Assembly (NCBI GenBank): GCA_920105625.2
Contig: OV050033.1
Location: 434,001 to 498,000, forward strand
Reading direction: 5' to 3'
Source: Clusia tigrina
Taxonomy: Eukaryota; Arthropoda; Insecta; Diptera; Clusiidae
Length of the DNA stretch: 64,000 nt
In this document: positions 40,601-52,146 of the stretch, in pieces
Layout: each line of letters begins with the position of its first letter
Numbering within the stretch: the stretch's first letter is position 1
The notes under the pieces: model-generated
Databases searched by the model: none
What the model saw: the letters and a program-made list of their open reading frames with translations, nothing else
Told to the model about the DNA's origin: nothing
Made by a program: the position numbers and the translations under genes

Positions 40601-43600
40601 CTCATTCAAGTTTTAACCATTTTCTCACCTAAGTCCTCGTACGATGTGGTAACGTAAGATTTTATAATAGTCTTGAATATAATAAACAATTTTATAGTAA
40701 TATTGCAATCTTAATAACTAAAAGACCAATGCATCCATCTCAACAACCTCGACAACAACTCAAATAGTTCACCGCCTGATTCCGACAAAACGGAAAACAT
40801 CGAACAAAATGCTGCGTACAAATTTCTAACGACCGCTCCTATTTAACCACACAGAGGCAGACACATTCATCCTAACACATCGTACAATAAATGATACAAT
40901 AAGCGGAACGACACAGCTGCACAACGCCACGATTTCGAGCGTAACAAATCATCTCCTGATGTTGTATCCTGATTTCCGCACATGAATTTGCAACAAATTT
41001 CAAAATTCACCAACGAAAGGAACGAAATAAAAGAAAAACGTGCGAACGAACATGTTGAACAACACGTCATCGTGAATGCACCACAACAACAACAACACCA
41101 GCAACATCAGCAACACCCAAGTGAATAAAACAGTCGGGCAGCCAGGCAGCGCCAACAATGACAATGCTGATGTCTGTCTGTCTGCCTGGCGAGAGGGAGT
41201 GTTGATTAAATTGGCGTCTTACCGTGCGTAAATTTCTCGAAACCACGATCAAAATTCCCAAAACCGATTTTAATTTTTTAAATGGTTCTAAAGAATGCAG
41301 CGCCAAAATTATTAATATAAGATGCAAGTAGAGTAGAAGTTAATCTTCTTCGACTGAAGCTGTTATCGCGCGAAAGGAAGAAAAACTGTTCATAGAAGAG
41401 AAAATAAGAAGATAGAATAGGAACTGGTTGAAAGGGAAGGAGCCACCACAATATACCCCAAAGACCAAAATCGACTATCGAATAGATACTCTTGTGATGA
41501 TGATTACGGTATATTTACAAGTATGATATTCTCTGTAGTATGCGGGATCGTATTTCGCTCAGGTCACGGTTTATTTCGAATTCAATTAAATTAATTCTTT
41601 GCTTTCGGAACCGGAAAAACACTAAACCGACATTGTCAAAAAATTCGTTGTTTTATGATCGCAGCATTTTAAAATGGACAGATTCGGTACGATACTCATA
41701 GATAGGAAATTCAATTTGTTGATACAATTCTATAAAAGGGGCAATAGCAATGATTCGGAAGATATTTTTTGTTTCACTGGGTTATCTTACTTCATATAAT
41801 CACGTGTTATTTCATTACTTGCTTAGGAGATATGTACATATGTATATACTATATTTTTGCAATATTTCTTCTTGAATTTTTTTCTACACATAGTTTCTAA
41901 AGTATTATTATTTATTTCCGGAACTCTACAACTATATTATTTATTTCTGTTACAATTAAGTGAAACAACAATTGAAAACAAATCTTTTTTCTGGTTTACA
42001 AGTTATAAAATTTTGGACAAAACCCCAATTTGGATCACGGTGCGTCTCATCGCAATAGAGCGCAACATATAGGAAACTCAAACGCAGAGCTGCGTTGAGG
42101 AGTTCATGGACCGTGAAATGAGGTTATGTTGAAAACATGTTTTCGGTTGATTTATGAAGAGCAATTTTAATGACATTTCAGGCATTGCAATGCAACGCAC
42201 CATGTTCAAAGTGCAGCGTATCAATATGTTTATTGCCTCTATACGAATGTGTGATTGTGTGTTTATGTGTGTGGCGGTCTTCGTGTCAGGCGGTTGCACA
42301 TTGTGCATTACGCTTTACGCTCGCTCCCGTTAAGGTGGCGACTGAGCAAACAACGCTTTTACCTACAAGGCAAATGTGCAAAGGTAAAAAGGTACGGCGC
42401 AGTCACATCGTCACCGGCACCGATGGCGACATGGGAACAGATCGTGAAGTGCATTACCTAGCTATTGTCGTTTTAGTTGATGTTGTTGTCGATGGGTGTG
42501 TGGTTCTCATGAAGATTGTGCTCTGCTCCAGCTCTAGTACGAGTGCTACTTATTGGGTTTCTGGGCACAATGGGGCCCACCTTCCATGCATGGCGCGCAT
42601 TCGATTAGAGTGGTATCGACTGGAGTTGAGTGCAATGGAGCAATGTCTGATAAGGACATGCATGTATATACATTGGTAAAATCAAGTTGCGAAATCGCAA
42701 ACTAATTGCAAAAATGTTCAAAATGTTTCATTTGTAATGTCAAGCATTTCCAACAATACTGAAAACGCGCGAACTGTGCTTTCTCTTCAATCACAACTCT
42801 TGACTAAGTTAAATTCCAGCAACTTTAAATCAGGACTCCTTTAAACAATGGCATCTCTCACCGATTATCCCGCCTGCCGTATGCTGTATTTTGATATAAT
42901 TACAACAAAGGACACAGCACGCTCCCAACGCTCATTCACGAGGGCAATGGAAGAAAGGAAGCTTAAGGAAGCATCAACAATTTTCACCATTCATTTGCAT
43001 AATTATGCAATACCACTTTTGTTGTTTAGCCAGTAAATGTGCAGCATGGCATGATTCACAAACGAAATTAAGCACGCCTCAATGACGGCCGCAGCAAGTG
43101 TAAACAAAGTGAAACATCATTTGAATGCAGTTCTGCTCTACATCACCCTACTTCGCACGAAAAACAATAAGCAGGATATTGGACCTGTCTGCTTGCCCTT
43201 GAAATGAGAGTATATTTCCGAAGCTTTCTTCAATTCTGTGCAAGTCATTTTGTTATGCATTCTGAAAGGATTTCAGGCACATTAAAGATTTAAGTGGAAA
43301 TTTGGAAAGTTTTATTGCACCAACTCCATCCGCACAAATGCCAGATATAGTAATCTGCTTTTTAAAAGACAAAATAAAGTTGACAGGTTTAAACGACATT
43401 AAAATACTTAAGCAGTAGTTTGAGACCCTTCGCCCAAACTATTGATATGAATATGCTTCGCGTTTTTTTTACTAACGGTTTTCTCAACGGTTTTCTGTTT
43501 AGATTTCATAACCAGAGAATAAGACTAAGAATGGTTTTTTTCCTACTATAGCAAAGGTACCTAAAGATTTATTTCTACTCATTGTTTTGGACACGGGAAA

Positions 43601-46544
43601 CATTTTCTGTTCCTCATATTTTCCCTATGTACTAATTTATTATTTGCAAATTTTAAAATAATTTTTGGTTAACTCGGCCCGTTACTTCCTTAGTTACTAA
43701 GTTTCTCTGTCTCTGTTGTTCTAAAGTTTCTATTTTCATCTTGCATCAACTTGAACATATTCCTCGTTCATTATCTGAATGCTCTGAGAGTCGTTTGGTG
43801 TCCAGTGCTAGAAGCTGAACTAATAATTGCTACTACAATCACTTTCAACAAACCGCACAAAGAAATAAGAATATCTCTATCTGTATTATTCAAACTTAAA
43901 TTCTAGTATTACGAAATGAGACATTTTATATACCAGTTGCATCTAAACATCAATTTCTGTGCCTTCTTCAGAATATATGTTTGCAATTGACGCACTTGAG
44001 GCGAAACTATCTCTTCGATTATGTGGAAGAGATTGGACAGAAATATGAAAACAAACATGAATCCACTGTAGGGAACGCTCTTGTGGTTGTAAGAAAACGG
44101 TATTCTCAATGCGGGTTTGTTTGTGAAAGTTCATATTCCAATTGATTCTGTAGAAACAATATTACTATGTTTAAAAAAAATATCAATGTTAGTGGGAAAT
44201 TCTCAGTCAGAGCAGATTTCATTCACCGAGAAACGAGGAATTACGAAAATGCAGTACTATTCTGAATTATTCTCCAACCTGTCAGAAACATTCTTACAAT
44301 TAAGTTATTTAAACTTCGTCAGTGATTTATCTCTGAATTTCGCCTTGCCTCTGCACTCAGCAAGTGAGGATTTGCTATTTTACAGTATTACGCGACTTGA
44401 TGCTGCTCATCAATGAAATGTTGACCTACGTTATTCAAGCTGGGTATATTATTAGAAATCGGTCCACAATGTTGACTTTATTGGGAGAAGAAATAAACAA
44501 ACTTTTCCGATTCTTTCAAAGCGTAAGTTTCAAAGTTATTTAATTGTAAAGGTTCAAATCAACACAGCCACCGAGAATTTTTTCCGACGACTTTTTTCAT
44601 TACAACTATTATGACTATACTCCGGAATTAATTGGTCTGCTACTAAAGTAGTTTGGAGAGAAAAGTTTTAAAAATCAAAAAATTCTTTCATAACAAATAT
44701 GAAAATCACAAACTTGGTGCCATCACGAAGCCTCGATCCACCACCGATCCTTGTACTAACAAGCAAAACGTTGAGAACCCCTGCTGCAGAGCATTGCCAG
44801 CATACGTACACTGTCTCATGTATCAAGTACGCTATCTATAAATCAACGTGAATTTCTTACCCTCATCCAATTTGCTGCAACCAACACTTTTACTGCTGCG
44901 CAACCATATTGCTCTCGAAACTTTTACCAAACCAACACCAGTGCACACACCCACCTACAATCATACTAGCTATCGTATGAATTCCACATATTTTTCCCAT
45001 TTAGGAAATAGTAAAAATATTGCCACACATTTTATTGCTTTTGTTAACTTTTATTTGTATTCGAGGTTGGAGTTTAACTGTATTTGCAAATTTTGCATAG
45101 AATTGCATCTTTATTGAGGTTTACAGAATTTTGCGGCTCTCTCGCACTTAGTCACACTCGCGCAGCCGCAATCACACACACAACTGCAGATAGAGTCACG
45201 CAGGCATGAACTGCTGATATGGAGCAAACTTTAGAATCCAAAATGGAAAAGTTTTAAGTAAATATATGTAACACTACAGAACAAATTGCTCTCAATTTGC
45301 AACATAATTCGATTTTTTCGTATTGAAGTTAATAGAGTGCAATAGACCACGAATCGATGCAGTTAGCGAGAGCCACAGTAAATATGAAAATACCCCAGCA
45401 AAGGTTATTTCCAGTTAAATCCACTTATATGGAACAGAAGACTGGATGCTAATAGTAATATAATTGGAATTAGTGCACCCTCGAAGACTTGCAATGCTAT
45501 GTTTGTGGAAGTGACAACAATGGGAAAAGGTCTATGAAATATCAGAGTTGGATAACCTGGGCAATAAAATGTGTCGCATGTTGATGAGATCCGAAAGACT
45601 AGCACCATATTACTTCCTATTTCTTGGATATTGAAAAGAGGAAGCTATAAACAAAATATGTAAAAAAGCTTCTATGACAAGGTTTAACTTACAGTAAAGA
45701 ATTGAGATATAAAAATCACGAAGTGAGGATAAAATAGGCAGCACATTTTCGCACACATATAGAAGGCTTAACCAGTGGAACTTGTCAACAATGACTATAA
45801 TACGAACACGATAAAACACAGGGACTGTGGAGTGGCCATTGTGAAGTGGTGACGATTAAAGCAACCTTTAAAGCCTTTATATTTGAAATTATACTCAAAA
45901 TCATCAAGAGCAATCACAAAAATGGGTCATCCACGAGTATCATTATCACAATGCCAAATCCAATAAGACGCGTGGGAAACAGAAGTAGAATTTGTGACCC
46001 ATCCGCCGTATTCCTCTGACTCTATTAAGAAGGAAATAGGGCTACGAGAAATGTCGTCATTAGAATAAGCCTTCATACGGATATGAAAACACTCTAAGCG
46101 AGTTCTGCATTCAAATGTCCGCCTACAATTATTTGGGGTGCAATTTTTTAAAGTTAAACAGAATTGCCAAACTCCAAGTTCACCTGAAGTGTGGTGAGTG
46201 CGACCAATTTTGTTTTCAAATGAAATTCGATCAGTATATAATGCAATACAGATTCAGTACCTAATAAAAATCTTGGTTCGTTTCGATAAGACTCGCAGTG
46301 GTGAAAAATGCGTGTCCCTTCTTTTTGTCCATTCGTTGGAATTCAATTTTCTCCTGCATATCCTCACGTGCCTGCATCAGGTTGTTTGCTTACATATTAC
46401 CGTAAAAAAAATCAGCATATCCTTTGACAGTGTATAGGTAAAAGTCGAAAAGGAAGAAAAGCAAATAACAGCAGCGACATGAACAATAACTTCATTTTAC
46501 AAAGTACGAATGTGCAGTATTTTAAAAGGTTTTGAGGAGCGCAG
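37613..46544. other. intergenic or intronic, no gene supported
   Basis: A long AT-rich stretch. The 169-codon frame at 42170-42679 has an ATG but no domain or convincing codon bias. Minor tracts are ACTCNG hexamer repeats at 40441-40486 and a CAA run at 41081-41112. A perfect palindromic double octamer at 42995-43010 is listed separately. The stretch 39130-39220 (GCGCATCCGCGAGGACGGG, CCATAAATC) again looks like constrained non-coding sequence. Confidence 0.35.
42995..43010. promoter_or_regulatory. palindromic double POU-type site
   Basis: TTGCATAATTATGCAA is a perfect 16-bp palindrome made of two TGCAT half-octamers around AATT. POU and homeodomain factors can bind such sites as dimers. Its use here is inference. 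Confidence 0.25.
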
Positions 46545-46739
46545 TACATTGTGCCACTCCCGGATCACGAACTGACTCCGGTACATCAATATTCGCGTTT
46601 GAAAAGCATCACGTACAACAAAACTCACACAGGACGAACACAGTTTGCTTGCCGTGCCCACAATCTGCGAATATTGAGCGAATTAGCGTGTACGCGTCGA
46701 TTAGGTTGTCGGGAATGTCGCATTAAACTAGAAATTTAG
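46545..46739 (+). CDS. possible terminal exon, unknown protein
   Basis: An acceptor-like GCGCAG ends at 46544. The frame then stays open for 64 codons to TAG 46737 and reads like a globular protein fragment: YIVPLPDHELTPVHQYSRL near the start, THTGRTQFACRAHNLRIL in the middle, and a C-terminal CTRRLGCRECRIKLE with a CxxC pair. Amino-acid composition is balanced and third positions are richer in G/C than the flanks. The pyrimidine tract before the acceptor is weak, and there is no AATAAA until about 46940. It could instead be a relic of a mobile element. No family is recognised. Confidence 0.33.
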   Translation, partial: YIVPLPDHELTPVHQYSRLKSITYNKTHTGRTQFACRAHNLRILSELACTRRLGCRECRIKLEI

Positions 46740-49700
46740 TTCAACATTTTTAATTACGTATGTATATACCAGTAAAGAGAGAGGAAGAGATAAATTCAAA
46801 TTAATTAGACTAAGATGGGGGTGTAGAAAAACAAGAAAATTTCAAGTTCTTTAAAAAATACTGTGAAAGGTAATTCGATAAGAAGGCGACATTGTTCTGA
46901 AAGGACGAAATGAAGTGTGATTTGATTTTCTTGATGTAATAAATGCAGAAAATACATTAGTTCAGTTGATACTTAGAAACACCGGAAACCAGTAAGGTTG
47001 GTCTTTGCATCCATTTCAAAAGAAAAGTTAATACGTCCACTGAACTCAAGCTCTAACGGGTCCATCAACAATGGAGGACTTTATATAGATGGCAGTAACT
47101 GTTTATTATCCGCTCCCATATAAAGCGATTTTATCATAGGTATCTGTATATTTGCCATTTATTATATCAGGCATATTTCAATTAAGCTCTTAAGCCACTT
47201 CAATTTTTGCCATGTCTCCGATGTTATCCATTTCATCCACCACTACAACCACTGTTTAAATATTATGATTTGTCAACTGCTGCTGGTGCACTTCAAAGCG
47301 CACTCAGCGAGCCACATAACCCAGCAATTTAAAGCAAATATTATTGTAACAAAGTAGTCAACATTTCCCCACAAATGACAAAGCTCGATGAAAGAGCATT
47401 GACAGCAGCACGAGAGCAGAAGCAGCAGAGTCAGCCAAAGTAGCAGAGGCAAATGTCATAGATGTTGCGCCGCTGGAGTTGCGAAACATTCGAGGTACTG
47501 GCAGCAGGAGAAGTACTCCCACAATATCAACAGAAGCCGCGCCACGACAAGTCAAAATGTAGCGAAAAGTGTAAAATGCGGTGCTGGGTTGGAATGAGCC
47601 CTGCCGAGCAGGATGTGGCAGCATTGATATCATTTGCTTAGATTAAAAGCAATAAGATGACAGTTAATAATTGTTTAAAAAGCAACAGTGTTGTGTGAAG
47701 CCTGAGCAGCCGGGGGGAAGGGTACGAAAATATCACCGAAGCAGTTTGGAACTTGCAATTATCTTGAGCGTGGCATCGCATTAAAGCTAGGAAGGAGAAC
47801 TGGAGGGAGGGAAATAAAGTATTAAGTGTAAACGAGAAGATAGTGCTAAGAACAGTAGCCAGGACAAAGTTAGCTGAAGCGGAAGCTGTATGGAAATAGG
47901 AGCATGTTTGTTGTATCGATATCCTTCGAATGCCAGTATCCTCCTTGCTTAACGATGCAAACAGTGCATGACAATAGTCATGCAAATGAAACTATGTTGA
48001 AGAGCCTTAAATTGCAATCCTTTAAATCTAGCATAAAAGCCAAATTTAAAAGCATCTCATAAGGATTTCTTCGTACACACACTACACACATTTCGCTCTG
48101 TAACACTTGCAACTTATTGAGAAAAATTTCATAAAAATTAAGCACGTGTTTACGTAACTTTTGCGGCTGGAATGCGCATTTTATCACTCGAATAAGGAAT
48201 ACACCCAGCAAAGTCAGAGCGGTAGCATCAGAGAGCACTGTAGTGCTTGTCGGGGATGCAGGGCTTGACCAAAATACTCGCACCTAATGTTAAACATCAA
48301 AATGTCTGCACTTAATGGAATATGTCAGTTCTCTGGTGCTGCGTAAGTACTTTGCGTTTTATTGAACTTTGTCTGGCAGCAGTCATAAAGATGTTTCACA
48401 CACATACATGGATAAATGTATGAATAAATATGTACATATATATGGGGAGCATACATACTCATCCATATACATCGTTTACTTTTACTACTGCTGTAGCAGA
48501 AACACTAAATGCGTGTAAGTACGTGGCAGGCAGCTTTGAAGCATTTGATGGCCTTTTAAGCATGATTCCCCCACCCAGTCAGTTCCGCCTCTTCTTTGTG
48601 GGTGGTCTACGAGCAGCGTCAAATATGTTTAAGAAACACCAGGAAGTTTCGCACAATTCGACAGCATTACGAGTATTTTGTAAACGGTTCAGCGTTACTT
48701 ATGGTGAGGTGAGCAGTCTAATTCAGGAATGTATCCATACTAACTTACAAATGATTAAAAGGCAGTAGCGAGTGCCCTACTTAATATGCAAATTAAGAGA
48801 AGTTATAGATAGTTTGGAAATGCTTTGAACAATTTCAGGGAGTGAAATCCGACGCAAGAAGTTTCAGATCGATAATTTCATGCCTAATTACCAGCTTAGA
48901 ATCAAATTGATTCAAGGAAAGGTTTCCTTCTTGGTGTGTTGGATTTTGTGGAATAGAAGACTGATGGTCCATTGCGTGAGTCAACCAAATTTATTTTGTC
49001 GCCCCTTTGGATGCAATCTCTTATACCACGCCATCGAAATACATACATTTCGAATTTTATAGCTTAGCTTCAATGAACAAAATGTTATCCAAGTGCCAAT
49101 TGTAGTTTGAATAGTAGGCAAAATAACGCTGGTTCTGTGGAATTAATATGCTTGGTTGATAACGTTCGTTGAATTTTTGGTAACAAATTCACAACCAGAA
49201 TCGCTTGGAGTAAAATTCCTTTTCTTCATATCTGAACTTTTAGGTAGAAGCTTATCTTTCAAACTTCTGTGAACGATGTCAAACTGTTACTTCCTCAGAA
49301 GGAGAGCTTAAATTTTTAAATCATACAATACAAAGAGAGAGAAAGTTCAAAAAATATTCTATGAAATCAATTTGACTAAAACGGGTTATGGTTGTCAGCT
49401 TTCCAAAAGAAGCCAATCACCCACAAACAACTAAAAGCACCATGCAAGCAATGCATTGAGCAACATGCAACTACTAAGAAATTTCATATACACAAACGCT
49501 TGCGATGCTTCGGGGAAACAGACATACTTGCACTCACAAATATATAAAGAGGAATACTTGCAAAATTTGCTGTGGCAACATGAAGCAGCAAATAACGAAA
49601 TGTGAAGGAGCATGTGCTGCGCTTAAATGATGGAAGTGGTGAAAAAATATGAAAAATGAAATACAGCAATGTTGGAATAACGCAGTCGACTCAAAGCTCA

Positions 49701-51600
49701 CTAAAAAGTTGCATAGTTTTAAAGGATCTATGTCGGTACGTATGTCCTGCCTGGTGGCATATTCGTAGCCTAAGAATTTTTGTGGAAATATTTTTGCAAC
49801 ACTGTGGAAAGTTATTTTGTATTAAAATAACATTTTTAAAGGAATTTCCAAAAGTGTGAATCTATGCCGAAGTTGGCAGGCCACGCAGTCAAAGGAACTT
49901 CACAAAGTATGCAGGTTAGTATTTGGGAATTTTTCTTGGTGCATTACCATCTGCTATAGCTCTTCAACGAGACTCTACAATTCTATTCCATCGGATTGAC
50001 GAGCTGGTGTATCTTTTATTATCAGAGATGAATTAACGAGTTATTCCTCCAGATAATTATAAATCATTACAAAAGGTTGAACAGTTTCTGTCCACCATTT
50101 AAGTCAAAAGCATAGCATCTGAAGTGGATTTGGGTTTCGTCATAGGCAAATAGGCGGTATTCCATATATCCGCAAAATATGTACTGGTGCCTTTGAAGGT
50201 ATTCGGTCCACTGTCGAACAAAAGGAAAACGTTCGCGTATAAACTCAGAAAAACAAAAACCCATGGAAAAAAACTTAAACGATGTTGCAGTGTATCGGAA
50301 TTGCGATAGTTCCGACGATAGTTGGTGTACACGCTTCGACGCCTGTAGTTTATCTGCTGCAATAGTGCCAGCAGAGCAGTTCATACCGCTGGGAGTTGAG
50401 CACACTCAAACTGCTCAATAAACCGCATTATCAAGAGCCACAAAAGACGCAGCAGCAAAAATTTTGCCAATAGCACGTATGGAGCGGCGTTGACAGATAC
50501 ACAAATAGAGGGACGGACACAAAGCCAGAGCGACAGAGCGATAGACAGAAGGACGAACGGATGGATGGATGAATGAAAGGACGAAGAGACATACATACCA
50601 ATAAACATTGCAGCGCAACATTTGCCCCATGAAACGAGAGCTTTCCCGGCATACGATTTCGTAAGACTGTGCGCCAGTGAAATTAAATGAAATAATGCTA
50701 TCCCATAAATTGCCATTGACACTGTGCAGTAGTGGAAGTTTTTAGGGGACGGGGTTTTGGTAGTAAGGGTGGCGTCGGGAAACTTTTTTTTTTGTTCCAG
50801 AGTTAGGGCGTGTCACTTACCATCCGCACACATAGCTCCCACATGAGCTACTGATACTTGCTGATGTGGCGCTGACGAGGCTCGCTTGCATTGTCTTAGA
50901 TTGGTATGCAGAACCGTCAGCCACATAAATACTCCCTTGGATATGTCAAATTAGATGATGACAATATTTGCTAAGGAATTTACTTTGTTTTAAGAGTAAT
51001 GCTCGTACGAGTAAGCAAAGCATCCATTCTTATGTCTGAGACGTGCCAGGTTTGTGTGTGGAGTCCAATATTGCCATAATTACAGGAAATTGCTTCTCAA
51101 TGAGGGAAAATTCAACTCTCGAAATTAAAGTACGATTGTGTCGGAAAAATAAATATTGATATTTAATAAAACAGGGGCAATTAAAATTACGAGTTATATC
51201 AATACAAACACGCGTTGCTGAATTTCCATTTCATTGCAACCAGATTGAACCAGAGTTCCGCGACAGCGGAGGCAAATAAACAAACACGGATTTACCGTTG
51301 CCACAAGTATTTATAATGTTAAAATCCATTGTGTTACCCTACAACCTGCTATTGCCATGTCCGAAGAAATACCAAGTCTGAGCAAACGTGTGATGCTTTG
51401 GACTTTCTTCATTGTGGAATGGAGTTTCGATAGTGCCGGGTTCCAATTGCTTACAGTTGCAAGATATGTCTCCTAATCACAGCATTATTAGAAAACGAAC
51501 ACAGGTTGTAACGACACGCGGTCTTTTCAATCCTAAGGCTGAGGTATATTCAGCGGCTTGCCAGGGTTCGTTACTAATTTGTATGTTTTCAACTTATTTA
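46740..51600. other. intergenic, no gene supported
   Basis: No supported gene. On the minus strand 50067-50405, two overlapping frames both look moderately protein-like. One has a hydrophobic segment FPWVFVFLSLYANVFLLF and one ends LFAYDETQIHFRCYAF. Neither has a start codon or clear splice sites, so I leave it unassigned. Tetranucleotide GGAC/GGAT repeats lie near 50505-50590. Confidence 0.35.
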
Positions 51601-51721
51601 TTTTAATTTATATAAGTTTCTTTATTACAAAGAATTAACAAAATAAATTGTACCCCTTTTCTGAATCAAGGCGTGGTCGATGTCGCGAGTCCTGTAATAA
51701 CAGTCAGTGTTGGTTGCGTTA

Positions 51722-51815
51722 GGCGCGAATGATTGATTCGCTATGTCATTATTTACGTGTACGTCGCGGGGTGTTGGCCCGCTCAGGTTCGTTCGGCGCG
51801 AATTATTGATTCGCT
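51722..51815 (+). repeat. 21-bp direct repeats 73 bp apart
   Basis: GGCGCGAATNATTGATTCGCT occurs at 51722-51742 and 51795-51815 with one difference. The surrounding 51660-51850 is unusually GC-rich with CG dinucleotides. It may be the relic of a repetitive element or of regulatory sequence beside the small-peptide frame that follows. Confidence 0.6.
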
Positions 51816-51960
51816 TAGTCGTTGTTGTCCAAATTTGTCTGAGCACACCTCTGAGTCAGAATTTCTGAGTATTTCTCCAGTTTCCGCTGTAAGTAGTTAC
51901 AGTGTCGTGTCTTTTAGTTACAGTTCTGAGAATGACGAGAGTTCTTTACCGTAGCGCTGA

Positions 51961-52146
51961 TGTGTGTCCAAAAAGAGCTGTTTGCCAAACGAGGTCGTGT
52001 TGATCCTTGTTGCCGCTTTTATAGGTTCCCATGCGCACGCATACCAGCACAACTTTCCGTGTGTGTGTCTAAACCGGCAAAGTGGCGTGATCTCAGGCAA
52101 GAAGAAGAACCCGGTTTTCGGCGTCATGGGCCTATACGGCATTTAG
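51961..52146 (+). CDS. possible small secreted peptide, start codon missing
   Basis: The frame is open from 51961 to TAG 52144, with clear G/C preference at third positions, especially in the last 20 codons. It holds a hydrophobic segment (VVLILVAAFIG) and a classic AxA cleavage motif (SHAHA, then YQHNF), which together form a good signal peptide. The remaining 34 or so residues contain CVC and a GKKK site that could be a processing or amidation signal, and end NPVFGVMGLYGI. No ATG is in frame. An ATG at 51960 is out of frame by one base, and a TGA precedes the frame. The start may lie in an upstream exon, with acceptor AAAAG near 51975 or TTTTATAG at 52024, or the gene may be broken. The peptide family is not recognised. 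Confidence 0.3.
   Translation, partial: CVSKKSCLPNEVVLILVAAFIGSHAHAYQHNFPCVCLNRQSGVISGKKKNPVFGVMGLYGI

Noticed and set aside
42170..42679. 169-codon ATG-started frame on the plus strand
   Set aside because: Composition changes along the frame (Cys-rich, then Val/Asp-rich) with no domain, no signal peptide and no poly(A) arrangement. Frames of this length are expected by chance in this window.
44653..44841. 62-codon plus-strand frame with a GC-biased second half ending near GTACGC
   Set aside because: The first half is AT-rich with no bias, no acceptor precedes the biased part and the donor is weak.
46190..46440. ILFSNEIRS-type motif suggesting a Tc1-like transposase
   Set aside because: Only a handful of residues resemble the DE-containing motif. 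The neighbouring conserved blocks (upstream helix-turn-helix, downstream GGG box) are not found in any frame.
47358..47633. 91-codon minus-strand ATG frame rich in Ala, Ser and Leu
   Set aside because: The composition follows GCAGCA/AGCAG simple repeats on the plus strand. No domain or signal peptide.
50067..50405. Two overlapping protein-like minus-strand frames
   Set aside because: Both look moderately coding but are mutually exclusive, lack an ATG and have no clear splice sites. I could not choose between them or a non-coding explanation.
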